Origin: Apoda limacodes
Taxonomy: Eukaryota; Arthropoda; Insecta; Lepidoptera; Limacodidae
Assembly (NCBI GenBank): GCA_946406115.1
Contig: OX291545.1
Span: 29,197,153-29,261,152 of the forward strand
Length of the DNA stretch: 64,000 nucleotides
Reading direction: 5' to 3'
Below are positions 54,906 to 64,000 of this stretch, piece after piece; positions within the stretch are counted from its first letter, which is position 1, and each line of letters begins with the position of its first letter. The notes beneath the pieces were generated by a model, which was not told the DNA's origin, ran no database searches, and saw nothing but the letters and a program-made list of their open reading frames with translations. A program made the translations under genes and the position numbers.

Positions 54906-56129
54906 ACACTTACCAATCGCAACTCTGATGGTGATGTCCCGTGCGCAAATCGTTCCGTCTACACCCAAAACGTAACATACGCAACTCTTCAAATTGTTAA
55001 GTTAAACCGGTTAAGTGCGAGTAGGCCTTACGCTCCGAGACTTCCATAAAAGATAAACTGTATTGTGGGACAAACTTAACGTTGCCGTTGGACAACTGTT
55101 GTCCTAATACATCGAAATAGGTCGCGGTTAACGATCAGAAATAAAATTATACGTCTACGCATTCCCGAGAAAAAGGGTCTTGAAAGGGGAAAAGGCACAA
55201 CAAAGTGATGTAATAAGGGTTCCGTTTTTTTTCTTTTGAGGTAAGGAACAATAAAAAGTTGCCGATAAAAACACAGTCGTGCTTGTGAACAAATTCAATT
55301 TAACAAGAAACAGTATTGAATATATTATATATCAGCAAATTGTCTCGTAAATTCACCAAATCGTAAACGTGAGCTTTCGTCTCCGATATCTAAAGCTGCG
55401 GTCGGAGCCACACCATGCAAAATTTACGAAGCTCTCTATTCGTATTTTTAGAAGGAATTGAAAGGAAATTGTGCAGCAAAATATTTCACAGCGAAACTTG
55501 GAAAACCTATTTATTTGGACGACTAGGACGTTGATATACTTGGATAATATATACACTTCTTTTTAATAAGAATTCCTTAGAATGTAAGTGTTATTTTTAA
55601 GATTGCATAGTGCATTCATATTTTTTAATCCCTAAAATGATAATAATATAGATATTCTATTACTATAACCAAAAGATGATTTAACATTTCAAAGTCAGCA
55701 TTTCCACTCCGATGTTTCATAAGAAAAACTTTGTTAGCTTTTAGTATATTACTTTAAATAAAAATATCATTAATTAGATATTTTTCTTGGTATATATACG
55801 GTATTTCGTATACGGTTTCACTTCCCCGAAGATCGTATCTAGGCGCTAGTCACACATACGCTCGCATTATGATAAGGAAAGAGTCTTTTGACGAACCACG
55901 TTAGTCCACGTATCAGGTGATTAGCCCACCGCCACAACACTGCTTACGATGCACTGCATCTGGACTAAAGTGGGTTATATAAGTCCCTCGTGTCGAAAAC
56001 GTAGTATATCATATTAGAAAAGTAATTGGTTAAATATACCCCCTTTACTGGGTTTTGACGTACTAAAAGAAGTAAGACAGAACTGTGCAGGGGGATTTAT
56101 TTTGGTGATCAAAAAAAATGTAATATTAC
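54906..56129. other. Gene-free stretch
   Basis: No gene or known repeat recognised. Confidence 0.4.
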
Positions 56130-56365
56130 TACTAGCGTTCCCGGCGAACGTTATTCCGCTGCCGTCCCTCTGTAACCCGGCGAAAGTTGGTTTTTACCTA
56201 AAGTGCCCGAGTCTGGCTCGCACTTAACAGATCGAGATAAAAACTATCGTATCTTTTAAGTTGGATCAATTAACAGATGGTTACGAAGTTTGATCAAAAT
56301 CGGTTCAGTAGTTTAGGAGTACATCGCGGACAAACAACTTGACACGTAATTTTTATATATAAAGA
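56130..56365 (+). repeat. Diverged copy of the 17-18 kb dispersed repeat family
   Basis: 'agcgttcccggcgaacgtta', 'gtctggctcgcacttaac' and 'aatcggttcagtagtttagg' in the usual order. Confidence 0.5.
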
Positions 56366-56526
56366 TTATATTTAGCTTTACAGTTCGACGCTGTTCAAAG
56401 CACCCTGTTGTTGTGCTATGACAAATACTTATTATAATAATAATTAATTAACATAATGCACGTACTACCTACCAACCACATATAAAGTAAAATATACGTA
56501 CGAGAATTTAAACAAAACAATAAAGA

Positions 56527-56705
56527 TGTCGGCAACTGCACATCAACAGATCGCTGTAGTAAAAGACATAATGTACGTAGAAGCAGACGCCGGGCCTCCT
56601 TGGGGAGGTATTACAGAATTCTCGACACGGTTGTGCTTGCAACAGATTGCTGAAAATAAATACACGACAGCTTCAAATGCACAGATTTTTTTTCAGATAG
56701 CTTAT
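56527..56705 (+). repeat. Dispersed repeat family D, copy 2
   Basis: Related to 53,925-54,070. It opens a 60-codon frame without a recognisable motif, which I take as chance. Confidence 0.5.
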
Positions 56706-56809
56706 TAATACATCTTGTTCCTAGAAAATTCTGATACAACATTAATATTCTTAAGCGCTTCAATGTCATAAAAAGGATTTATAATTTGAAATAAACCCAA
56801 GGCATTTTT

Positions 56810-57178
56810 GAAGTGAAAACTTCTTTAGCGGCGTTGTGCACTTTTTTTGGTATGGGTAAAAAATTATAAACTCGCGTCAGGTCACGTGTCCTAATCGTGG
56901 AAATTCGTAAGACGGAAACCGTAATGCCACGCCTATTATAATTTTTATTTTTAGTATTCGCGATTATGAGTAGTACAGGGAGGTTGGATATGGAATTTTA
57001 ATTCTATGACAGATTGCGATGTCAAATATACTACGTCAAAAAAGTAAATAAACAAACATTATTATTTCTTGACAATGTCAAAGACATGTCTTGTGACATA
57101 TTTGAGTGTTAAGCGCGAATCGTGTGTAAAGGTTTTCACTTCTGCCGGCACTCCCGGAGTGCAACTCGTTTTTTTTTT
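56810..57178 (+). repeat. Dispersed repeat family A, copy 4 (most complete)
   Basis: It starts gaagtgaaaacttctttagc and ends with 'ggcactcccggagtgcaac' and poly-T. The last ~310 bp is nearly identical to 2758-3077. The start motif is echoed inverted near the end (gttttcacttc). Confidence 0.8.
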
Positions 57179-57939
57179 ATCTAGTAAATTTCTTAGGTGA
57201 ATGGAGTTGCTGTTCTTTTCCTCTGCACAACTTAAAAGTAACAGTTACCTACGCATCACACCTATCATATTTCACAGACTGCACTGGATTTTCTTCGGAG
57301 CATGCATTAGTTGTTGTACCAAAAATTACTTGGCGTTAGTAAAGAATCGTTTAAAGGACTCCTTCAGTTTTCCGACAGCAGTTGCCTGCAATAGGGGCTT
57401 TAATATGTTATAAAAGAAGAGCTACTTAATAGTCAAATAGAGAGAGATGGCTTAGTATAAAATTCAGGATCGTATCGTAACTTACATTTTTTTTTGTTTC
57501 AAATACATGCTTCTTAAATTAATTAAATTTTAAAAAGATGGAATTCTATTTTTACATACAGTCATTTGTTATTGATAAGCATTGGGATAATATAAAGAGA
57601 GTACAGTATAAACAAACATAATCTCACAAATTAGTGCATTATGATAGAAGTGAGCTAGGCTGCTGACTACAGAGGAGATTGTGGAATGTGGATAGCATCC
57701 CGAGCCGAAGGCGAAGGCGTAATTCAAAAAAGCTCAGAAGTCCCATACGACTATTTTCAACACACTTGAAGTACAGTAAATACATATATTAGTATTAAAA
57801 TGTTGATATTGAATGGAATCTGATAGTTTTGATATGCATAACAAAAACGTTGGATTTATTTTTCCAAAAATAAGAACTAAGTTCATAGGCATAATAAATA
57901 TTGCTTAATATTGAAAAAGATGTACAGTAAACGGCATTT
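57179..57939. other. Gene-free stretch
   Basis: No feature supported. Confidence 0.4.
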
Positions 57940-58345
57940 GTGTGGTAATTGTCATTGCCGCACAAGTGCGTTATGGACGCTATTTAAATGGTGAAACGGT
58001 GCAGTAAAGGTTGTTTATTGAGCAAGTGTGTTTCAAAATACTTTTTAACTAATCAAAGCTGTTCTTGCATGACAACACGTGGCCCCTCACTGCACAACCG
58101 ACAGTCTCCAAGCTACAAGATCTAGGGTTGGAAGCTTTCTGTCAACCACCTTACTTATCAGACCTTGCGCCCACTCCTATTTTCCCAGAATTTGGTCAGT
58201 TTTGTGGCAGTAAATAAATAGAATAGCGGCGAGTTTGGTGCCTCCTGTCCAACTGACTTCTTCAAGAACATCAAGAAATTTCCACTGCGCTGGCAAAGAT
58301 GCATCGATTACATGCATTTATCTAATACTGCGATCAATATTTATA
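57940..58345 (+). pseudogene. Mariner-like transposase, C-terminal fragment
   Basis: Plus-strand text from about 58,065 reads 'LHDNTWPLTAQPTVSKLQDL' then 'PPYLSDLAPTPIF', matching the mariner region with the HDN-A-R-P and the S-P-D-L-A-P-x-D motifs; the last catalytic Asp is lost. Further on, 'FFKNIKKFPLRWQRCIDYMH' (58,255-58,320) corresponds to the C-terminus. Frames are broken and the first half is absent or unrecognisable. Confidence 0.65.
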
Positions 58346-59124
58346 TTTATCGCAGTTAAAATATGTAAAAAAATTGACCTTGTTCAAAACAGCAATTTCA
58401 AAGGTAAAAGGCTTCGACTTTGCTTTTTAACTGCTATTATAATATGAAACAATTTTCACGGACCACATCGTTTTTACGAATTATTATTATCTAGTTTCCA
58501 ATAACCTAAGTTCGTTCTTCCTTCTACTTCTTTTGTAAGAGAAAACTAAGTGTTCTTAAAACTATGAAGATGACAATTAATGAAACGAGTTTTTTCACAA
58601 AAACACGAAATCTTTCACAAGCTAATTAACTCTGAATATAGAAAGTAATACTTACTTAATTTAAATGTCAAAATTTACTTAAATCTAACTTAATTAAATT
58701 AAACCTAATTGTAAAGAAACTGAAAGCCTTATAAAATATTAGGACAAACAAATATAACTATCGAAGTGTTACTGCTGCCTACATAAATAAGATCGCACTT
58801 ACAAACGCCTTTTTCAAAAATCTTACAGTTTCCTACATACACATGCTCAATTTCCAGGGGCTCGATTTCGTAAAATGATTGCAAACAATTCTCGTTTGAA
58901 AACCATAGAAATGAGATGTACTTACATTGCGCATTTGAAATTACGTATGAAATTTATCGATTGTCGCGAAACCGCAATGTATATCTTCTTTTAAAAAGGT
59001 AAGCAATCTTTTTACGAAATCGACCCTCAGGAAAGATTCATTCATGCGTACACACTCTCAAATGCAAACACACACACACACACACATGTAACTTTATAGT
59101 TGTATCTGTTAAGTTATTTGCATA
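58346..59124. other. Gene-free stretch with a short CA microsatellite
   Basis: A pure CA run lies at about 59,068-59,086. Nothing else recognised. Confidence 0.45.
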
Positions 59125-59700
59125 GTTTGATGGTTTTTTGGGGTTCCGTACCTTGAAAGGAATATACAAAACCCTTATAGGATCACTTTGTCATCCGTCC
59201 GTCCGTCCGTCTGTCAATACCCTTTCTCTCAAGAACGCGTGGAGGTATCAAGCAAAATCAATCAAATACTCAAGTCTACTGTCCTTTGGAGCTGTGAAAA
59301 AATCAAACTTCTAAGCCAACATTTCCGCAAATTTTCGAAACTCGCAAGGGAATCAAAACCTGCTTTCCGTGAACTCAGAATCTTGAAATTTGGTACGAAG
59401 CAAAGATAAAGAACAAAATTGCGAAAAGCGTAAATTTTTAGTTACATCATAAAATAAAAATATTTTGAATAATTTTACTGTTACTACCCCTTTCCTCATT
59501 AACGCGTAGAGGTAATAAATTGAAATTCATATCAAATACTCAGGTCTTAATAATACTTTTAAGCTGTAACAAAATCAGACTTCTATGTCAACGCAATCAA
59601 TAGAAACAGCAATTTAAGCCGCATATTTTCAAACTCGCAACTACCCACTTATATACCTACAGGTTTGTACGGAACCCCAGTCCAACTCGCACCGTTTTTT
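59125..59700 (+). repeat. Moth dispersed repeat bounded by 'ggggttccgtacc' and 'cggaaccccagtccaactcg'
   Basis: It begins 'tttttggggttccgtacctt', has the simple run 'ccgtccgtccgtccgtctgt', then two related halves (59,218-59,410 and 59,480-59,640; both with 'aacgcgt.gaggta', 'tcaaatactca.gtct' and 'aa.ttctaagccaac'-like text). It ends 'acggaaccccagtccaactc'. The first frame inside is chance. Confidence 0.65.
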
Positions 59701-60162
59701 TGGATTATGGATTCGGTCTGCACACCCCTTAATATTTTCTTTTTTTTTACTGGCTCTCATAACACAGGATTACCTAGTAAGAGTGCCAGAGACGTCTTAG
59801 CTTTTTCTGTATTAATTAGTTTACATCCAGTATGTAAAGTTGTACCTATTGTGTTTGTTCATACACCTGTTAAATATGTCATTTGTTGACTTGATCTCAT
59901 AATACAGGAATACCGAGTATGAGAACCAAATGCTTCTGAGCTTACTTGCTTTTTCTGAATTTTAAAATTTAAACATGCCTTATAAGCTAAGTTGTATTAA
60001 TGTAACGTAAGGTACGTAATAAAAATAAATAAATATATCGGCATTAATTTGACATACCAAGGAACTCTGAATTACTGGTTTTGATTTTTTCAATACTACA
60101 TCCTTGCGACCAACTTAAAAAAAAAAGAACTATTAATAAATAAGGATCCAAAAATTTTATTA
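59701..60162. other. Gene-free stretch
   Basis: It shows a loose duplication of 'ataacacaggattacctagta' (59,760) and 'ataatacaggaataccgagta' (59,900). No gene. Confidence 0.4.
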
Positions 60163-60322
60163 TTGCGTGAAAATTGCTGTGTCAATAGCAAATAAAAAAT
60201 CCTATTGGAAAATATAGCTTTGTTTGCGAAACGAAATGTTGAGAGTATTTGCGAACATTTGTACGTAAACTGAAGTGTTAGCGACGTGAGTAGGTTTAAT
60301 GATGGCGGAGCTTTTAAATTAG
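60163..60322 (+). repeat. Dispersed repeat family C, copy 3
   Basis: 'gtgaaaattgctgtgtcaat', 'gcgaaacgaaatgttgagag' and 'agcgacgtgagtaggtttaa' match 23,116-23,262. Confidence 0.6.
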
Positions 60323-60644
60323 CTTTCTTTCTAAGTAATCTGTACTTATATAGAAGGTAGATTTGCATTAATATGGCCTTAAAATGGCCTATCGCTTAAT
60401 TTTTGTTTGTTTCTTTTTTAATTATGTTTTTTAGACTTTAATTTACTTCAATATGTTGGAAAATCGAAATTGCCAAAATGTTTTCTTTACATTTTGTGAC
60501 CTGAAGAATTTTTTGCGATTTATTTGAAGTGTGATGTTTTCGTGTTTGTGTGTGTATGTTCTGTGTGTGACTGGATATCTTAAAAAAAAATCATTAATAG
60601 AAGGATGCCTTAGCCTTTTGGTGCTAAGTCTTCTAGAAGCAATC

Positions 60645-61645
60645 TAGGTCATTTTCTACTATTCGTTTTCGTTTCAGCCCAAAGACGCCCACTGCTGGAC
60701 GTAGGCCTCCCCCTTAGGTCTCCACAACGGCCGGTCCTGAGCCGCCCGCGCCCATCGGCTTCCTGCGGCTCTGACCAGATCGTCTGTCCACCTGGTAGGA
60801 GGCCGAGACACGCTGCGTCTTCCGATCTGTGGTCGCCACTCAAGAAACTTTCTTCCCCATCAGTTTTCAGTTCGACGAGCGATGTGGCCTGCCCATTGCC
60901 ACTTCAGCTTGCTAACTGTTTGAGCTATGTCGGTAACCTTAGTTCTGCGGCGAATTTCTTCGTTTCGGATTCTATCGCGCAAAGAAACACCAAGCATAGC
61001 TTTTTCCATAGCTCGCTGAGCGACTCTGAGCTTATTTAAGAGGCCAACAGTAAGAGATCACGTTTCTGTACCATAAGTCATCACTGGCAACACACATTGA
61101 TTATAAACTTTCGTCTTTAGGCACTGAGGTCTTTGGACGAAAAGATGTTGCGTAGTTTCCCGAACGCTGCCCAGCCGAGCTGGATTCTTCGGTTAACCTC
61201 TTTCTCAAAGTTGGACCTACCTAATTGGACTACTTGCCCTAGCTATGTGTATTCGTCAACAACTTCGAGAATAGCTCAACAATCTTTTCGTCATACCTTA
61301 AAGTGCGTGCATTGTACGTTGCCAGGACCAGCTGTCGGTGTTTGTGGTAGCCGTATCTCTGCCGGGGCTTCTTCGCACCCCCTGCCCCACCGTTACCATA
61401 TTCAGGACTAGTGGGGCTGCTGGGGATTAGGGGCCGTGGTTTTTTTGTGCAATGCATAAGAGGGGGTTTTGCTAATAATCGCCACGCTTGACATGCGGGT
61501 TGGCGATCGCAGATTAGTTTTTTTATACTCCCTCAGTATGGTGCTGCTGCCCACCATCTGGTATATCCCTTAGTCGCCTCGTACAACACCCACGACAGGA
61601 TATGGGGTGGTATTATTGTGCTCTGCCGACACCACACGGCTACTA
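60645..61645 (-). mobile_element. Internally deleted RTE-type LINE keeping both ends
   Basis: Minus strand. A GC-rich 5' region (from about 61,640) leads into the start of an RTE endonuclease ('HRQLVLATYNARTLRYDEKI', near 61,350). Without the catalytic part of the endonuclease or the RT core, the text then jumps near 61,250 to RT C-terminal sequence ('LGRSNFEKEVNRRIQLGWAA' at 61,200). It runs on through 'NEEIRRRTKVTDIAQTVSKL' (60,930) to the typical end 'GRRSVSRPPTRWTDDLVRAA' and 'GEAYVQQWASLG' (60,680). Stops and shifts are present. More than 2 kb of the usual element is missing (from general knowledge of RTE length). Confidence 0.85.
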
Positions 61646-61683
61646 TTAAGAGGATTCAATTACAAGACTGATAATTATCACAT

Positions 61684-62215
61684 GTATCTATACTAATATT
61701 ATAAAAAGGAAAGATTTGATTGTTTGTTTGTATTGAATAGGCTCCGAAACTACTGGACCGATTTGAAAAATTCTTTTACCATTAGAAGCCGACATTATCC
61801 TTGATAACAATAGAATACTTTTTACCGTGGGAAAATGCTTCATTCCTACGGGAAAACTGGTAATACGACAACGAGTAGTAATAATTATCCTTTCGTATCT
61901 TTTTCACATAACCTCTAAACGAGTGAACCGATTGGGTTGCAATTTTATATGGGTATTTCGATGGTTTCCTGGATGATTTAAAAGTACAATTGGACCCGGT
62001 AGGTGATGCTGCTGTCGGTATGGCAACTACTAAACCGCTTGACCGATTTTGTTAAAATTTTGTATATGTATTTCCATGGTTTCACAGACACGAATGTATT
62101 ATGCCATTAAGGAGGAAAGATTTGATTGTTTGTTTTTTTTTCTATAATTGAGGAGTTGTCGTATCGCCGATAACGAAATTTAGGGCGGGCGAAGCCACTG
62201 GCGGAAGCGAGTTAT
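61684..62215. repeat. Moth dispersed repeats ('tatactaatattataaa' type)
   Basis: It starts with 'tctatactaatattataaaa' and 'aactactggaccgatttgaa', and ends with 'taacgaaatttagggcgggc' and 'gaagccactggcgg', the reverse complement of the head of the 17-18 kb family. Hence at least two nested copies in opposite orientation. Confidence 0.6.
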
Positions 62216-62934
62216 AGATATTGAACAAGCACAGTTTCTTCTTGTCGATAAAAATTTAAACATTTCTTTTTCAAAAATTATCCGATTTTGGCATCTATTT
62301 GTGGGTTATAAAACAGTACAAGAATTATTTTAAAAGTAGGTATTAGTTTAGATGTAATAGGTAAATAGTTTATAAAAAAACTTATGTTTGTATACTTGTC
62401 TGTCTGAAAAGAATAATAATATTTGAGATTAAAGAACATAACTGTTCAGAGAAAACCGGTTAATTTCCATGTAATTAGGCTGCAAGAAGGAGCGGAAACA
62501 TTTTATTTCAAATCCGAGTTTCCGAATCCTTTTAAAGATAAAATTACAGTATTTGAATATTTTCCATTGCTATTTAAATCATAATATTTAAACTGCCTCT
62601 TTTCCATTTTCTCGACTCAGCATCCCTGGGTCTTTAACTAATTATAAAATCGGGATTGAACTAATTAGAAAATATTTAGAGAGTATATCTCTTACTTATT
62701 TTTAACAATATGTACCTAACATTTGTAACTTATGAACATGAAGCTGCAACGCGCTTTCAATAAAATTTTTACCAATTACATATTCCATCCTAACATGAGA
62801 GGGGTAAAATTACTTAACTAATGTTATAATAATCTTACCAGCGTGCTTACTCTTAAAATAAATTTTAATTGCAAAATTCTACAACGATCGATTTGATTCA
62901 CTTCTAAAATATAAATGGTCAGGTACTGTGGTCA
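62216..62934. other. Gene-free stretch
   Basis: No feature supported. Confidence 0.4.
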
Positions 62935-63030
62935 GAGGTGCTTCCACCCCCCAACGCTTAGGTCATAGAATGAACTCTCTGGATACAGTCTACGGCATGG
63001 GGTTCTTTAAGGAGCTAGTAATTTTTACTC
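62935..63030 (+). mobile_element. Short LINE-A fragment
   Basis: A piece of the RT C-terminus: 'caacgcttaggtcatagaat' and 'ctacggcatggggttcttta' match the same blocks in the 43-kb copy. The 3' UTR is missing. Confidence 0.6.
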
Positions 63031-63713
63031 AAAAACGCGTGTTTTCATTTTATGCCAGTGTAACTTAAATCAACTGTAACGTATATTAGCTACAAACTAT
63101 AATAATTAATTAAATGATGACAGGTACAGTCTAACCCTAATAAAAATATGAGGCGACTTGAGTTACCTCCATAGGTGTTCTATACCTAAATGGACCTCGT
63201 CTGTGTGTCCTGTGTATTCTTAGGGGACCTATGGACGCCCTAAACTATAGCTGAAACTGAAAGAGGACATAAAACTACATTCTGATACTGTTACTGATTA
63301 TTCTGGATTTGTAGTGGGTCACAAAAGGCATTTGCGCGTAGGTTTGCTCGCCAGAACCTTCGCTCCCAATATGGCTTTAAAATCTCAATTAAATACGCCA
63401 AGGTAACTACGTACCTTAAGTATCGAGGATGATAGAGGAAAGACTTAGGCCAGCTGGTAAGGCTGTCGATATTGGTGGTCTTCACACATCATAGGATCAT
63501 GTTATCTCGCTCGGAGGCAGATAGGTAAATCTCCTGAAAAGTTTCTCGCACAGCATGTGAAAACAGGTATCATTTTGATAGAGGATTTCCTCTGTATTCA
63601 ACGTTCCTTTAGGGTACTTAAAGCCACAAGGACTAGCAAAAAGTCAATAAGTGTTTATGACAGCAGGTTGCTTGGTTCCAAGCGTTTTTAAGTCAGCTCA
63701 CACTGATTTCTGA
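63031..63713. other. Gene-free stretch
   Basis: No gene recognised. Confidence 0.4.
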
Positions 63714-63955
63714 AGAGAAGGGACTTTACCCTCCTGGAAGAATGCACGGCCAGAATACAAATGCTGTAAAATTCAGACTTCCTAGGAGGGACTTTACCCT
63801 CCTGGAAGAGTGCAAGGTCTGATCACTCGTCAAATTGAGCTTTCCTAGGAGGGACTTTACCCTCCTAGAAGAATGCACGGCCAGAATACAAAACCTGTTA
63901 AATTCAGTCTCCCTAGCAGGGACTTAGGGTCCTGGACGGACGAGCGGCTAGAGAT
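63714..63955 (+). repeat. Tandem array of ~63-68-bp units with a conserved hairpin
   Basis: Four units start at 63,720, 63,788, 63,851 and 63,919 with 'gggactttaccctcct' (the fourth altered to gggacttagggtcctgg). Units 1 and 3 share 'gaatgcacggccagaatac'; unit 2 differs there, which hints at an A-B-A-B order. Unit 2 shows the perfect hairpin AGGAGGG-ACTTTA-CCCTCCT. Confidence 0.85.
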
Positions 63956-64000
63956 CACATAACTTCCTATAGTTAATAACCTTTTAAAAATAGCTTATGA

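Noticed and set aside
55353..55556. 67-codon minus-strand frame
   Set aside because: No motif, no conserved neighbour; length expected by chance.

Overview
This window is eukaryotic, AT-rich and dense in transposable elements; I find no convincing host gene. The mix of repeats suggests a lepidopteran genome (moth or butterfly): RTE and jockey/CR1-type LINEs, a LOA/I-type LINE with RNase H, mariner and Tc1-like relics, an errantivirus with env, and the short dispersed repeats ending in '...tttataatattagtaggat' or built on GACTCGCACTTGACC. The species is not determined.

Layout. 1-23.8 kb: LINE fragments (1-284, 1757-2756, 3186-3400), a dispersed repeat family (A) in several copies, a Tc1-like transposase relic (14.7-15.6 kb), a mariner relic (21.8-22.3 kb), MITE-like inverted repeats and long AT-rich stretches without genes. 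23,854-32,590: the centrepiece, a complete 8.74-kb Polinton/Maverick-type element. It has 6-bp target duplications (GTTAGA), AG...CT ends and 1.38-kb inverted terminal repeats. 34,099-41,169: an errantivirus on the minus strand with gag, pol and env, all broken, and with part of the reverse-transcriptase core deleted. 41.2-42.05 kb: another Tc1-like relic. 42.35-42.93 kb: a foldback element. 43.1-46.07 kb: a nearly complete jockey/CR1-like LINE on the minus strand. 47.3-49.1 kb: a LOA/I-like LINE with RNase H. 49.4-64 kb: mostly gene-free, with dispersed repeats, a mariner relic (58 kb), an internally deleted RTE LINE (60.65-61.64 kb) and tandem arrays at 54.8 and 63.7 kb.

How the Polinton genes fit together. 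On the minus strand, in order, lie a truncated N-terminal piece of the protein-primed DNA polymerase gene (two exons), an uncharacterised Polinton-associated gene, a retroviral-type integrase with a chromodomain, a minor capsid (penton-like) protein, a small adenovirus pX/pVI-like core protein, the major capsid protein and an adenain-like maturation protease. From integrase to major capsid the genes are joined by stop/start overlaps (ATGA, TAATG, TAATG). Each terminal repeat carries a third kind of gene, an intron-containing 155-residue nuclear-looking protein, so the element has two identical copies facing inwards. No catalytic polymerase and no packaging ATPase are present. I read it as a recent, internally deleted, virus-like Polinton that keeps its integration, capsid and maturation genes, with single-base losses in the capsid gene and in the gene before integrase.
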